Shown: positions 19,942-29,143 of the stretch, piece after piece
Numbering within the stretch: the stretch's first letter is position 1
Layout: each line of letters starts with the position of its first letter
From: Acidobacteriota bacterium
GTDB taxonomy: Bacteria; Acidobacteriota; Blastocatellia; Pyrinomonadales; Pyrinomonadaceae
DNA: 64,000 bases
Reading direction: 5' to 3'
NCBI GenBank assembly: GCA_019639115.1
Contig: JAHBSM010000012.1
Coordinates: 54,824 to 118,823 of the forward strand
Made by a program: the position numbers and the translations under genes
The notes under the pieces: model-generated
Databases searched by the model: none
What the model saw: the letters and a program-made list of their open reading frames with translations, nothing else
What the model was told of the DNA's origin: nothing

Positions 19942-20646
19942 TCAGCCTTTTACAAAATCGTAGGTGACCCTGATCCGGATCGCTCCCGGCAGCACCTCGG
20001 GAACAGCAGCGACGGCTTTCATCCGCATTGTCCCTCCGCTCTGAACCGGAAAACCAAATGATATGCTGTCGAGTTTGACGACCTCGATCGGATTGAGCCG
20101 TCGATCGATACTTCCCTGCAAAAGCCTTGCGATAAGATTGCTGCCGACGCCGCCGGTCCCGTTGAGATTGACCTTTGCTACCCGCACACGGCCGATCAGC
20201 CGCTGGCCGTCGCGGTCGAACTCAAGATCAAGCACAGCGTCGGCCCAACCGGCAAAATCAACGCAGCCGACAAATGGCGGTGAATAGTTTCCCTCGTATG
20301 CTAGCGGTATCAGTATGCGGCCGTCGCGGAATCGGACGGCCGTTCGGACGCCGTTCATTTCCCGAAGAATGCGTACGCTCTGATCGCAGGTCGATGCGGC
20401 CTGATCAGGTTCGCCTTTGATCCAATACAGCGACGCTCTCGGCGAGATCGAGGCGACCGCCAGGTCGGGATCGGCCGTGCGGTTGCCAGCTATTGAGAAC
20501 TGCGGCGGCTCGAAATTCTTATAGATCGAGTCAAGGAACGCGTCAAAGAAAGCTTCGTCGAGGGTGATGGCCACGTCGGCACGCTGGCCGAAAGCAGATG
20601 CAGACGCGGCTATCGCGATCAGGATGGCGGAAAGGTACTTATGCAT
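19942..20646 (-). CDS. Secreted protein of unknown function
   Basis: I do not recognise a family. The start at 20646 gives a clean Sec signal peptide (MHKYLSAILIAIAASASAFGQ) and 234 residues. An earlier in-frame start would overlap kdsD and destroy the signal. The mature part is predicted beta-rich, with two Cys (STCDQSV and VGCVDF) that could form a disulfide. It lies 64 bp downstream of kdsD on the same strand and may be in its operon. Periplasmic location is likely, possibly lipid-binding given the repeated short beta strands, but that is speculation. Confidence 0.65.
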   Translation of the reverse strand: MHKYLSAILIAIAASASAFGQRADVAITLDEAFFDAFLDSIYKNFEPPQFSIAGNRTADPDLAVASISPRASLYWIKGEPDQAASTCDQSVRILREMNGVRTAVRFRDGRILIPLAYEGNYSPPFVGCVDFAGWADAVLDLEFDRDGQRLIGRVRVAKVNLNGTGGVGSNLIARLLQGSIDRRLNPIEVVKLDSISFGFPVQSGGTMRMKAVAAVPEVLPGAIRIRVTYDFVKG

Positions 20647-20710
20647 GTCATCAAACCTCAGGCGAAGCTTTGATGCACTCACCGGAGCAAAAAGATCGAC
20701 GAAAATAACT

Positions 20711-21673
20711 TCACAGTCCGCTACGGATGATGTCGTGGAGCCGGAGCATCCCGACGCAGCGGCCGTCCGTCTCAACAACGGGCAGCACTGAGATCTGCGA
20801 CGGACGGTCCTCCATCAAACGTAGCGCGTCGAAGGCGAGTGTATCGGGTGACGTAGATATCGGGCCCGCGGTCATCATCCGGCCGGCATCGAGCGACGTC
20901 AGGTCTTCCGGCGAAGTGCGTTCGATCGTTCGACGAAGGTCGCCGTCGGTGACGATCCCTACGAGTTTGCCGCCGTCCACTACATTGACCGCGCCGAGGC
21001 CGCTGTCGGAGATAGCTTTGACGACGCCGAGCCACGTATCCGTCGGGCTGACCTCAGGGCTCGCATGCATCAGATCGACAACGCGAAGCGTCAAACGCTT
21101 GCCCAGGCGGCCAGCAGGGTGATTTGCCGCAAAATCCGCTGCACTCAATCCCTTGGCCTCCATCAGCGTCATTGCGATCGCATCGCCTATGGCCAAAGCG
21201 ACCGTTGTCGAGGCCGTCGGAGCCAAATTTAATGGGCAGGCCTCCTTATCGACAGAAGCGTCGATAGCAGCCGCAGCCGAACGCGCGAGTGTCGAATCCA
21301 TGTTTCCGACGATCGCGATCAGCGGGACGTCGCGGCCCGCAAGCGACGGCAGCAGGGCGATAAGCTCATCTGTCTCACCGGAATTACTTAGCGCGATAAC
21401 AACATCGCCCGCGGCTACGACGCCGAGGCTGCCGTGCAGTGCATCGGTCGGATGCAGAAAAACGGCCATCGTTCCGGTGCTCGTCATCGTCTGCGCGATC
21501 TTTTCGGCGATAACTCCCGATTTACCGACACCCGTAACGATGACCTTGCCGCGCGCTCCGAGCACCATATCGAGCGCTGAGCGGGCCGCCGCGTGATCGA
21601 GCCGCCTCGACGCAGCGACGATCGCTTCGGCCTCGGTCCGCATTATCTCAACGATCCGTTCAGGCCCCGACAT
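20711..21673 (-). CDS. kdsD: D-arabinose 5-phosphate isomerase (KpsF/KdsD)
   Basis: Converts ribulose 5-phosphate to arabinose 5-phosphate, the first step towards Kdo of lipopolysaccharide. The 320-residue protein has an N-terminal SIS domain (GVGKSGVIAEKIAQT; HPTDALHGSLGV; SNSGETDEL) and the linker NHPAGRLGKRLTLRV. Two CBS domains (about 205-320) follow. Family residues are all present. It starts 2 bp after the stop of a lipoprotein gene, so the two are co-transcribed. KpsF versus KdsD naming depends on capsule context, and no capsule genes are seen here. Confidence 0.95.
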   Translation of the reverse strand: MSGPERIVEIMRTEAEAIVAASRRLDHAAARSALDMVLGARGKVIVTGVGKSGVIAEKIAQTMTSTGTMAVFLHPTDALHGSLGVVAAGDVVIALSNSGETDELIALLPSLAGRDVPLIAIVGNMDSTLARSAAAAIDASVDKEACPLNLAPTASTTVALAIGDAIAMTLMEAKGLSAADFAANHPAGRLGKRLTLRVVDLMHASPEVSPTDTWLGVVKAISDSGLGAVNVVDGGKLVGIVTDGDLRRTIERTSPEDLTSLDAGRMMTAGPISTSPDTLAFDALRLMEDRPSQISVLPVVETDGRCVGMLRLHDIIRSGL

Positions 21674-21675
21674 TG

Positions 21676-22302
21676 CTATTTGAAGAACTCCTTCGTGTGC
21701 TTGCGGACGTAGTCCTCGATGGCCTTTGCCGTCTTCATCCCCTGCAGCTTTTCGTTCGCATCGCTGTCCGTGGTGAAGCCCTTGCCTGTGTTGACATAAA
21801 CCGCGTTCTGCGGATATGAATCACGGGCCGACAGACACGAGCCGGCCATGATCACATCGACAAGTTTGTCGCCGTTGAGGTCGTCGAATGAGATGGCCTC
21901 GACCCAGCACGCACCCATACCGTCAAAAGCATCAGGAAGGTCATAAACCTTTTTGCCGTCCTTGAATATGTGAAAAGTCGATCCGCGCGGAAGGTCCTTA
22001 GCGTCGAGCATGTCTTCTTTGCTGCCGAACGTGGCAAAACACGAGCCTTTGAATGGTTCGTTGTCGAACGGGAAGGTCTGCTTCGGGATAGCTATTTTGC
22101 CCGGCATCGACAGCCCTTTGCAGTCGATCTTTGCGGCCTCAGGCTTCGTTTCCGGGGTCGGCGATGCCGTACCCGCAGCGGGTTTCTCGTTTGCGGCCGC
22201 GTTCGAAGTATTTGCAGTATTAGGCGAATTGCCTGTTTGAACATTGCACCCCGAAATAGCCACAAGCGAGCTGAGAAAAACATTCAAAAGGATAATTTTC
22301 AT
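21676..22302 (-). CDS. Lipoprotein with Asn/Ala linker, unknown function
   Basis: A 208-residue predicted lipoprotein: signal with lipobox ISGC (Cys 19), then a linker rich in Asn, Ala, Thr and Pro (NTANTSNAAANE), then a folded domain with several Cys. The segment FDDLNGDKLVDVIMAG resembles an FG-GAP/VCBS calcium-binding repeat (DxNxDxxxD), which suggests Ca binding or a beta-propeller blade. No known family is recognised. It directly precedes kdsD (2-bp gap), so expression is linked with Kdo synthesis. Confidence 0.7.
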   Translation of the reverse strand: MKIILLNVFLSSLVAISGCNVQTGNSPNTANTSNAAANEKPAAGTASPTPETKPEAAKIDCKGLSMPGKIAIPKQTFPFDNEPFKGSCFATFGSKEDMLDAKDLPRGSTFHIFKDGKKVYDLPDAFDGMGACWVEAISFDDLNGDKLVDVIMAGSCLSARDSYPQNAVYVNTGKGFTTDSDANEKLQGMKTAKAIEDYVRKHTKEFFK

Positions 22303-22372
22303 AAAGTTGGCGGGCCTGAGCGGCCGCGAACCGATATTAGCGGATTTTGTTCGATTCCAAAACTCGAACCAT

Positions 22373-22577
22373 TTATCTGGAACGAAGGTTTCGCAGCAAT
22401 ACTGACGTCACGTTCCGTTTGCCGCGGCTGAGGATGATCTGTTTGCCGTCACGAGAATAGGCATAATTGAATATGAGCTCGGTCTTTAGATCGGTCATCC
22501 GCGTCGGTTCGCCGCCCGTCAGTTCCTGGCGCCAGAGGTCGGTTACCTGGTCCTTTGTTTTGTTGAATACCAGCGGG
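22373..22577 (-). pseudogene. C-terminal remnant of a PD40/TolB-like beta-propeller protein
   Basis: Reading the minus strand gives about 68 residues ending at TAA 22373: PLVFNKTKDQVTDLW, then QELTGGEPTRMTDLKT, IFNYAYSRDGKQIILSRG and a terminal VLLRNLRSR. These are the last blade of WD40-like PD40 propellers. The pattern matches the C-terminus of the Ser/Thr kinase-PD40 proteins abundant in Acidobacteria, where SRDGKQLxLSRG and a short xISNFR end are usual. No start codon or signal lies upstream in frame, and the homology stops near 22577. The rest of the gene has been lost. Confidence 0.6.
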
Positions 22578-22618
22578 CACGCGTCTGACCCTGTCTTTCC
22601 TTTGTCCGGATGACAAGA

Positions 22619-22676
22619 GCTTGATCGGGCTGCTGCTCCCGGCCGTGCAGGTCGTGCGAAAGGCAGGCGATCAAGC
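22619..22676. other. Long-range stem in the A2M-downstream region
   Basis: Exact 9-bp arms GCTTGATCG (22619-22627) and CGATCAAGC (22668-22676) flank 40 GC-rich bases. It lies where the propeller homology has been lost. It may be a small RNA domain or a remnant of an inserted repeat. Not identified. Confidence 0.4.
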
Positions 22677-22698
22677 CCGGAACATCTAGGTAAGTTGT

Positions 22699-22734
22699 AA
22701 GGCCGCGTCCGCCAAGTGCGAGCGCGGCCTTTTT
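22699..22734 (+). terminator. Strong hairpin with T-run, terminator-like on the plus strand
   Basis: Arms AAGGCCGCG / CGCGGCCTT, 15-base loop, then TTTTT on the plus strand, 17 bp from the A2M stop. The T-run is on the wrong strand for A2M, which reads minus. It would instead end a plus-strand transcript crossing 22310-22735, where no gene is recognised. Confidence 0.55.
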
Positions 22735-22750
22735 CCCCGCTTCCGGGGGC

Positions 22751-25700
22751 CTATTCCACAACCACTAAATCGGTCGCCGTGCGGCCAAAGGTTTCTGGAT
22801 GATACATCTCTTCTGCCTTTGCCGGCGGAACTATGAAGCGGCCCGGCGTCGTGGCTCGGGTCACGTACGAGTAATTGTAAACGCCTTCCCACAACAGCGA
22901 GGCAAATGCCTCAGCCCGCTCGTCACGGAAATTCTGATGCTCGAACCAATATCGGCTCCACCACCAGGAACCTCCGAACGAGCGGCTTGAGAATGCGGCG
23001 ACCGGAGTGACGCCGGCATCTGTATCCGCCGGTATCGACTCCGTGACAGCGAGTCCCGGATTGAGTATCTCGAGTCCCGCAGGAAGCTGATCGACCAGAG
23101 CCACGTGGTATCGGCGAGCCTGAGCGACCATCGTAAGCCGCACTCTGACGCGAGCGCCTGATCTGATCGTCCACGTCCCGTCCGCGTCCTGCTTGACGTC
23201 GTCCTTGTCGTCCACCGCCTCGTATCGACGCAGCACAGTAAAGCCGTAGTCGGCCGGGTCGAGCTTCAGGTTGCGCGGAGCATATTTCATGCCGATGCGG
23301 TAATAGAGCCGTCCCGCACCTTGCCGATCTATGAGCAGATTTGCCGACCCGCCCTGCTCGGCGAGATATTCCATTGGGATGGTCAATTCGTTAGAATCGA
23401 CCGAGCGTCCCTTGAATATCTGTTCACCGGCATAAGCATTGCCGAGCCATATACGTGCCACCATATCGGGTGTCACGCTCTCGAACGCATTAAAGTACTT
23501 GTCGAGCGCCAGCAGGATGAAAACGTTCTCCTGGGTATTAGACCAGGCTCCCTTGACCCGATTGTCCAGCAGCCCACGCACGAGCTTCGGTATCAGGTCG
23601 CTGCTCCGGTCGGCCTTGACCAGAGCTTCGAGCAGAACGCCGTCGGCCCTGCGGTTCGAGTACATTATGAGCCAAGCTCCGTCGCCGTAGTTCGTGACGA
23701 AATTTGCGGTCGATGCGGTCTCTGTCGTCCGATTCATCAGGAATCGCAGGATCGCCGTCCGCTCGTTCTCCGAACCCTTATCGTCGGCGAGCACGGACAG
23801 CGTCCAGCCGAGAGCCTCGAACGGCATCTTCTCGATCGTCGCCTCGGCAAGCAGCTTTTTGGTTTTGCCGATGTCCTTGTCTCCGGTCAAAGCTCTGACA
23901 TACAGGGCATAGGCCGAGATCGTCCAACGCACTTCCGGCGAGTTCTTGTACCAATCGTCAAAATGCTTCTCGATGTCCTTCAGATACGGTTTCGTCCGAT
24001 CGAGCATCCCGTCGGGCACCTTGTAGCCTTTGGCTTTGGCCAAAGCCAAAGCGTGTGCTACATGGACGGTCAGGAACGGATACGAGTAGCGCTCCTTGTC
24101 GCGGGTCCAAAGCCCGAAACTGCCGTCAGATCGCTGTCGCGACGCAAGTATCTCGATATCGCGTGCGAAACGCTTGTTCAGCTCGTCCGCCGAAGGCATA
24201 TCCTTTGCCTTGAACGCCGTCAGGACGTCGCGGAGCGCGGCGGTTGAGATCATTCGCGATGATATCTGCTCCGAGCATTCGTAAGGATAGCGATACAGCG
24301 AGATGTAAGCGTCGGTCAGCTCCTGGAGCTGCGTCGAGCTGGTCGTAACCTCAAGCCCGCCGAACTGCGGAAATACATCGGGCGGTGCCGCAACGGGTTG
24401 AATGATCGCGCCGTTCTTGTCCGTAGTGCCGTATGTGGCGAATGCTTCGGTCGTCGCCGGTGTCCAGACCGGCAGTTCTATTTCGGCGGCGTCTGAGAAT
24501 TTGCCGCTCGAGGCGACGAACTGGAATCGGGCCGTGCCGGCCTTGACGGTCGATACTGGGAATCGGACCTCGGCCCTGTCGTTCGCCTTTACGACGATAC
24601 GCCGCCCCGCTGACGAGCTTTCGCGTGGTTTGCCGCTGTGCAGTATCTCACCGAGTATCACGGCGTTCGAGGCGCGGATCGCCACATCGACCGACATATC
24701 GGCATCGGTCTGGTTCTGTATCACGACCGGCACGTCGGCACGATCGCCGAAATTGAGGAATCGCGGAGCGCTCGGCCGCACCATAAGCGGCTGCCGCGCC
24801 GTGATCGATGATTCCGCCTTACCGAATCGCCGCCCGCTGTCAACCGAGACGGCCGTTATGCGGTAGCGGGTCAGATTGTCTGGAAGCTTGAGCTCGATGC
24901 TCGCCTCTCCGTTCCCGTTGGTAAGTACGGTCGGCGACCAAAGGGCTAAAGCATCGAAGTTCTTTCGCAGCTCGATAGGCGTTTCGCCCGCTGCGTCAAG
25001 TGCAAAAGTGTTCTCGGAGGCGCTAGCCCCATCAACAGTTACCAACTGTGACATTGACCTGGCCGCCATCGGCAGAGCCTCAACCGAACGCTTGAGATCG
25101 GCTCCGCCGCCCTGGCCCATTACGATATCGTTGGGGTTCGCAAGCAGCACGTCCTTTCGGAGTTTATGATCGCTCACGCCGGGTTGGCGGATAGCATAGA
25201 ACGCTCCGGATGGATCGCTGATAGAGTATTTCGTCAACGCCAATACGCTTTCGTCAACGATCACAAGTGCCACTTCACTATTGGCAACAGGTTCGCCTCG
25301 AAAATCCCTTACATTGACCGACACGGTCGTTTTCCCTCCCGGCGAAAGAGTCTTGTCGGCGGCCTCAGCCGAAACCTTAAGCTGCCGCGAAGCGATCGAG
25401 ATAGGCAGATCGAGCGTTCCGCTGGCAAAGGCAGGCCGCGTCCCCAGTTTCGGATCAGTTTCTCCTGAGTCGGTTTGTCGCGGAGCCGCGCCTACGAGAT
25501 CGACCTGGGCGAAAATGTTAGGCAAATAGCCGGCTTCGACCGGCACCCTCAGCGTTACCGACGAATCCCGGATCGTGAATCGTTCGGTCTTTACAAGACC
25601 TTCGCGGCGAAGCGTCAAAACGCCCTCGGCGGGTGTGAACGGCGATATCACCAGAAGTTCAGCTACGTCGCCGGGTGCGTAGTCTTTCTTCGACGGTATT

Positions 25701-28700
25701 ATCTGAACCTCTTCTTGTTCGATATTACGTTTTGGCTGTTGATTGCCGCCGGGTACCCAGATGGTGATCTCGCTCTCGTTGAACCGCTCGCGGTCATCCA
25801 TGACGGTCGCTGAGATGGTGTAGCGTCCGCCTTGTTTCGCCGTGAAGGCGCATTCGGACGGTTTCTCGCCGGACCGTACCGTGCAGAATTGTTCGTCGAT
25901 CGTCTTTTCCGCCCAAGCTCCCTTGTCGAACTGCCAATCCTTTAGGATCGCATGGATCTCGATGTCGCGGCCCGACGCTAGATTGCCGTCTATGTAGGTA
26001 GCGATCGATTCGATCTTTATCTTTTCGCCTTTTTGGACAAATGTCCGCGGCGAACGAATTCCGACATATAGCGACGCAGGATGGACGAGCATCGATGCGG
26101 TCGAGCTCCATGTCTGCCGGTTTACGTCCTGGACAGAAGCGGCTGCGGTGACGGAGTAAGGCCGAGGCGGTGTCGCCGAATCGAGATCGATCTTGAGTAC
26201 GTGTTTACCTCCGGTATCGGTCACGCCCTTGAATGACTGGCTCGTGCCGCCATTGTAGCCGCCATAGTAGCCGCCGATATTGCGGCCGCGGCCCGATCCG
26301 CCGTATCCGCCATCATACGATCGCCACCACGGCACCCACGTCCCGAACGTAAAATCGTCGCGGTTGGGCGGCGTATAGTTCGTCTGGACCGCAGACACCG
26401 TCCAATTTGTCTCGGCATTGGCGAGGCCGCCGCCCGCGTAATATTTGGCCTCGACCGACGCAAGCACGCTCGACCCCACGATGTGCGGCCCTTCGGTCTC
26501 GATCCTGGCCGAGACCTCAAATTCCGGCCTGCGAAATTCCTGTATCTGGAATTGGTGCGAATAGCTCTCGACAGCCGAGCCTTCGGCGATGAACGCAACA
26601 CGAGCGTAACCGAGATTCGCATTGTCAGGCAGCTTGAACTTAAGATCGAACGCACCGAATGGATTTGTCGTGACCGTTCCTTTGGCGATCTCGTTATTGC
26701 GCGGGTCTCGTGCCGTCCAGTTGTAGGTCAGCGGAGCATCGAGCGGTTGTATGTCGCCCGTCTTGCCGCCAGTGACCTTGCGAATATACCCCTTGATGGC
26801 GACCTCTTCCTTGGGTTTATAGAGCTTGCGGTCATCGAACGCGAACCAACGGAGATCATCCGAGACATTCCTGCGATACCAGCTTCCTGTTTCGTTCCAG
26901 AGGTATTCGCTGTTCTCGGGCAGAAATGCTGTGTCGCGGCCGAGTTTGGCTATTAGCATGTTCTGGCCTTTGCCTGACGCTCTTTCCGGAAGCTTGAACC
27001 TGAGGATCCCGTTCGCACCGGTCCGGTTGCTCTGCGCCGGCTCGACCGTCTCGGCAGCCGCACGCGAACCGTCCGGTTCGAGTATGTCAACATCTCCGCT
27101 GTTGGGCCCGCGAACGAGCCCTGCGATCCAATTTGAAAGCCGCTCTAGCACGCCCGGCTGTTCGGCAGATGCGGCTGAACCCTCCGGTTTGCCGTCGTCC
27201 GGGTAGATGGACATCTCGGCACCCGCCAGCGGACGACCGGTTTTGAGGTCGGTCGCGAAACCTACCAGCTCTGCGTTGTCAACGAACGCATCGAGGCCTA
27301 TCTGCGTCGCCTGCAGCCAGGTAAATATGCGCGTCCGGTCGTAATCGTTGCGGCGAGCAACGGGTTCGATATCGAGGATCACATTGCCGAGCCCGCCGTT
27401 TAGCGCTTTCGCCAGATCGATGCGGGTCTCGACCATCTCGTCGGGTTTGGACGCGACCTTGATAACCTCGTCCGAAACCAGGCGGCCCGGTATCGCAGGC
27501 CGTCGTCCATCATCGTAATTGAGCCGGGCAGCGTACTGCGAGAACACATAGAAATCCGTCGGCACGACGCTGTAGATCTTGACCCGCAGTTCCGAATGAT
27601 TGACCGAATACACCGAGTAAGCCGGCTTTGCATTCGGATCGAGTACGGCGAAGTTCCCGCCTTGAGAACCGAGCGACATCGGGGCACGGCCGACCTTTAT
27701 CGTTGCCGTCGCGGTTTTGCCTAACTGCTGCCCGAACGTGTCCCGGAGCGTTCCTGCGACCGTGATCGTGTATGTGGTATTTCCTCTCTTGATCCCCGAG
27801 ATCTGGATCGTGTTGCCGGACGGATAGATCTTTGCGCCTTCGATCGCGGGTGAAATGGTCACAAGTTCCGGCGAGAAACTGCCGCTGTCGAGCGAATTGT
27901 TGAACTCGAGCGCCCACGAATCCAGCGGTGAGCAATCCTTGTTATCGCGCCATCCGCAGTATCCGCGGCGAAATTCCAGAGGGCTGTAGGTCTGGAACGA
28001 GAAGCTTTGCGTTTCGGTCGTCACAAGCGGGCCTTCGGCAGAAGGTGTGCCTTTCTCGACCACAACGCCGATCGGCGATGCGCCCGGCAAGGCATTCTCC
28101 GTCGAGCCGTTTGAATTGACCGCTCGGAACGCAAGCCAGCGTCCGGGCTGTACGACGCTTTTGTAGTAGGCGATAGTGCCGTCCGACGCTATCTCTTCAT
28201 CGGTCGCAAGCCTCACAGCGATGCGTTTGCCACCCGACGAAACGCTGATCGTTTTAATCACGGCTGAAGGATCGATCGCCTGATCGAATGACATGAACAT
28301 GATCTGATCACGGCGCGTGATGCCTCCATTCGGGAACATCTGCTCCACCTTGGGCGGCGGCGTGGTGAACGTCCAAGTAACGTCCTTAGCGAGCAAGAGC
28401 CCGGTCGCGGAACGCGTACCCGCAGGCACTCGGACCGTAAACCGCGTCGCCATCGGGAACCGTTTGTCGGTGTCGAACGTCAGCGTCTTGGTTCCGAGCC
28501 ATCGCCAGCGGCCTTCGACCTGAGGCGAGAACTCGACCGGCACATATTTCGCTGCCTCCTCCTGCGAAGTGACCGCGACCATCGGCTGCGAGAATGTGAC
28601 ATTGAGATCAGGCGCGAGCTTGATCTCGCCTTCTGGCGAGTAGCGGACCACGTCCAGTTTTTGCCCGCTCGTATCGACCTTCGGCGTGCCGCGGTCGTCA

Positions 28701-29044
28701 CCGGAAGGAAACTTTACAGGTATCCGCGTGCCGGTCTTTGGCGGCGGCAGGGTGCCGAGACGCTTGCGGAATTCAGCCTCATCGGACGGGTCGGACTTTA
28801 TAGCGGGAACTCGTTTTAGCAGCTCGTCTGGGTCGCCCAACGCCTCGGACGGCACCGGCGTGGGCTTAGTGCGGGCCTCGGCTCCTTCGACGCCTTCGCT
28901 CAGGCGAAATTTGAGCCCGCTGCCGTCATCTTTAGCTCTTTGTTCCATCATCTTGCGTATCGCCTGCGCGTTCACGGCTCCGAATTGAGCAACGCTGCCG
29001 AAATAGATACTTAGTAGGAGAAGGCCTGCGATCGATCTTTTCAT
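22751..29044 (-). CDS. Bacterial alpha-2-macroglobulin family protein
   Basis: A 2097-residue secreted or periplasmic protein with N-terminal signal (MKRSIAGLLLLSIYFGSVA). It resembles YfhM-type macroglobulins: repeated macroglobulin domains, a bait region, and a thioester domain. The thioester motif is CSEQ at about residue 1590, giving the Cys-Gln pair needed for covalent protease capture. The alpha/alpha-toroid domain around it is also seen (RDIEILASRQRSDGSFGLW). There is a Gly/Tyr-rich stretch (GGYGGSGRGRNIGGYYGGYNG) at about 920-945 that probably is a flexible loop or part of the bait. The usual partner pbpC is not adjacent in the window. Likely role: trapping proteases that enter the periplasm. 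Confidence 0.9.
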   Translation of the reverse strand: MKRSIAGLLLLSIYFGSVAQFGAVNAQAIRKMMEQRAKDDGSGLKFRLSEGVEGAEARTKPTPVPSEALGDPDELLKRVPAIKSDPSDEAEFRKRLGTLPPPKTGTRIPVKFPSGDDRGTPKVDTSGQKLDVVRYSPEGEIKLAPDLNVTFSQPMVAVTSQEEAAKYVPVEFSPQVEGRWRWLGTKTLTFDTDKRFPMATRFTVRVPAGTRSATGLLLAKDVTWTFTTPPPKVEQMFPNGGITRRDQIMFMSFDQAIDPSAVIKTISVSSGGKRIAVRLATDEEIASDGTIAYYKSVVQPGRWLAFRAVNSNGSTENALPGASPIGVVVEKGTPSAEGPLVTTETQSFSFQTYSPLEFRRGYCGWRDNKDCSPLDSWALEFNNSLDSGSFSPELVTISPAIEGAKIYPSGNTIQISGIKRGNTTYTITVAGTLRDTFGQQLGKTATATIKVGRAPMSLGSQGGNFAVLDPNAKPAYSVYSVNHSELRVKIYSVVPTDFYVFSQYAARLNYDDGRRPAIPGRLVSDEVIKVASKPDEMVETRIDLAKALNGGLGNVILDIEPVARRNDYDRTRIFTWLQATQIGLDAFVDNAELVGFATDLKTGRPLAGAEMSIYPDDGKPEGSAASAEQPGVLERLSNWIAGLVRGPNSGDVDILEPDGSRAAAETVEPAQSNRTGANGILRFKLPERASGKGQNMLIAKLGRDTAFLPENSEYLWNETGSWYRRNVSDDLRWFAFDDRKLYKPKEEVAIKGYIRKVTGGKTGDIQPLDAPLTYNWTARDPRNNEIAKGTVTTNPFGAFDLKFKLPDNANLGYARVAFIAEGSAVESYSHQFQIQEFRRPEFEVSARIETEGPHIVGSSVLASVEAKYYAGGGLANAETNWTVSAVQTNYTPPNRDDFTFGTWVPWWRSYDGGYGGSGRGRNIGGYYGGYNGGTSQSFKGVTDTGGKHVLKIDLDSATPPRPYSVTAAASVQDVNRQTWSSTASMLVHPASLYVGIRSPRTFVQKGEKIKIESIATYIDGNLASGRDIEIHAILKDWQFDKGAWAEKTIDEQFCTVRSGEKPSECAFTAKQGGRYTISATVMDDRERFNESEITIWVPGGNQQPKRNIEQEEVQIIPSKKDYAPGDVAELLVISPFTPAEGVLTLRREGLVKTERFTIRDSSVTLRVPVEAGYLPNIFAQVDLVGAAPRQTDSGETDPKLGTRPAFASGTLDLPISIASRQLKVSAEAADKTLSPGGKTTVSVNVRDFRGEPVANSEVALVIVDESVLALTKYSISDPSGAFYAIRQPGVSDHKLRKDVLLANPNDIVMGQGGGADLKRSVEALPMAARSMSQLVTVDGASASENTFALDAAGETPIELRKNFDALALWSPTVLTNGNGEASIELKLPDNLTRYRITAVSVDSGRRFGKAESSITARQPLMVRPSAPRFLNFGDRADVPVVIQNQTDADMSVDVAIRASNAVILGEILHSGKPRESSSAGRRIVVKANDRAEVRFPVSTVKAGTARFQFVASSGKFSDAAEIELPVWTPATTEAFATYGTTDKNGAIIQPVAAPPDVFPQFGGLEVTTSSTQLQELTDAYISLYRYPYECSEQISSRMISTAALRDVLTAFKAKDMPSADELNKRFARDIEILASRQRSDGSFGLWTRDKERYSYPFLTVHVAHALALAKAKGYKVPDGMLDRTKPYLKDIEKHFDDWYKNSPEVRWTISAYALYVRALTGDKDIGKTKKLLAEATIEKMPFEALGWTLSVLADDKGSENERTAILRFLMNRTTETASTANFVTNYGDGAWLIMYSNRRADGVLLEALVKADRSSDLIPKLVRGLLDNRVKGAWSNTQENVFILLALDKYFNAFESVTPDMVARIWLGNAYAGEQIFKGRSVDSNELTIPMEYLAEQGGSANLLIDRQGAGRLYYRIGMKYAPRNLKLDPADYGFTVLRRYEAVDDKDDVKQDADGTWTIRSGARVRVRLTMVAQARRYHVALVDQLPAGLEILNPGLAVTESIPADTDAGVTPVAAFSSRSFGGSWWWSRYWFEHQNFRDERAEAFASLLWEGVYNYSYVTRATTPGRFIVPPAKAEEMYHPETFGRTATDLVVVE

Positions 29045-29143
29045 TTTGGGGTCACCTTGTAGCTATGATTCTCGCAGCCCGCCATCGGCTGCCTCATGGT
29101 CTATGAACGCCGGGGGACAGCGATACTTGCATTTTTCTGAGGT

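Noticed and set aside
22543..22761. 72-residue minus-strand frame after A2M
   Set aside because: It runs in a different frame from the propeller homology and overlaps the hairpins. No similarity seen.
23321..24247. 308-residue plus-strand frame inside A2M
   Set aside because: Antisense to the conserved toroid/thioester region of A2M, with no homology.
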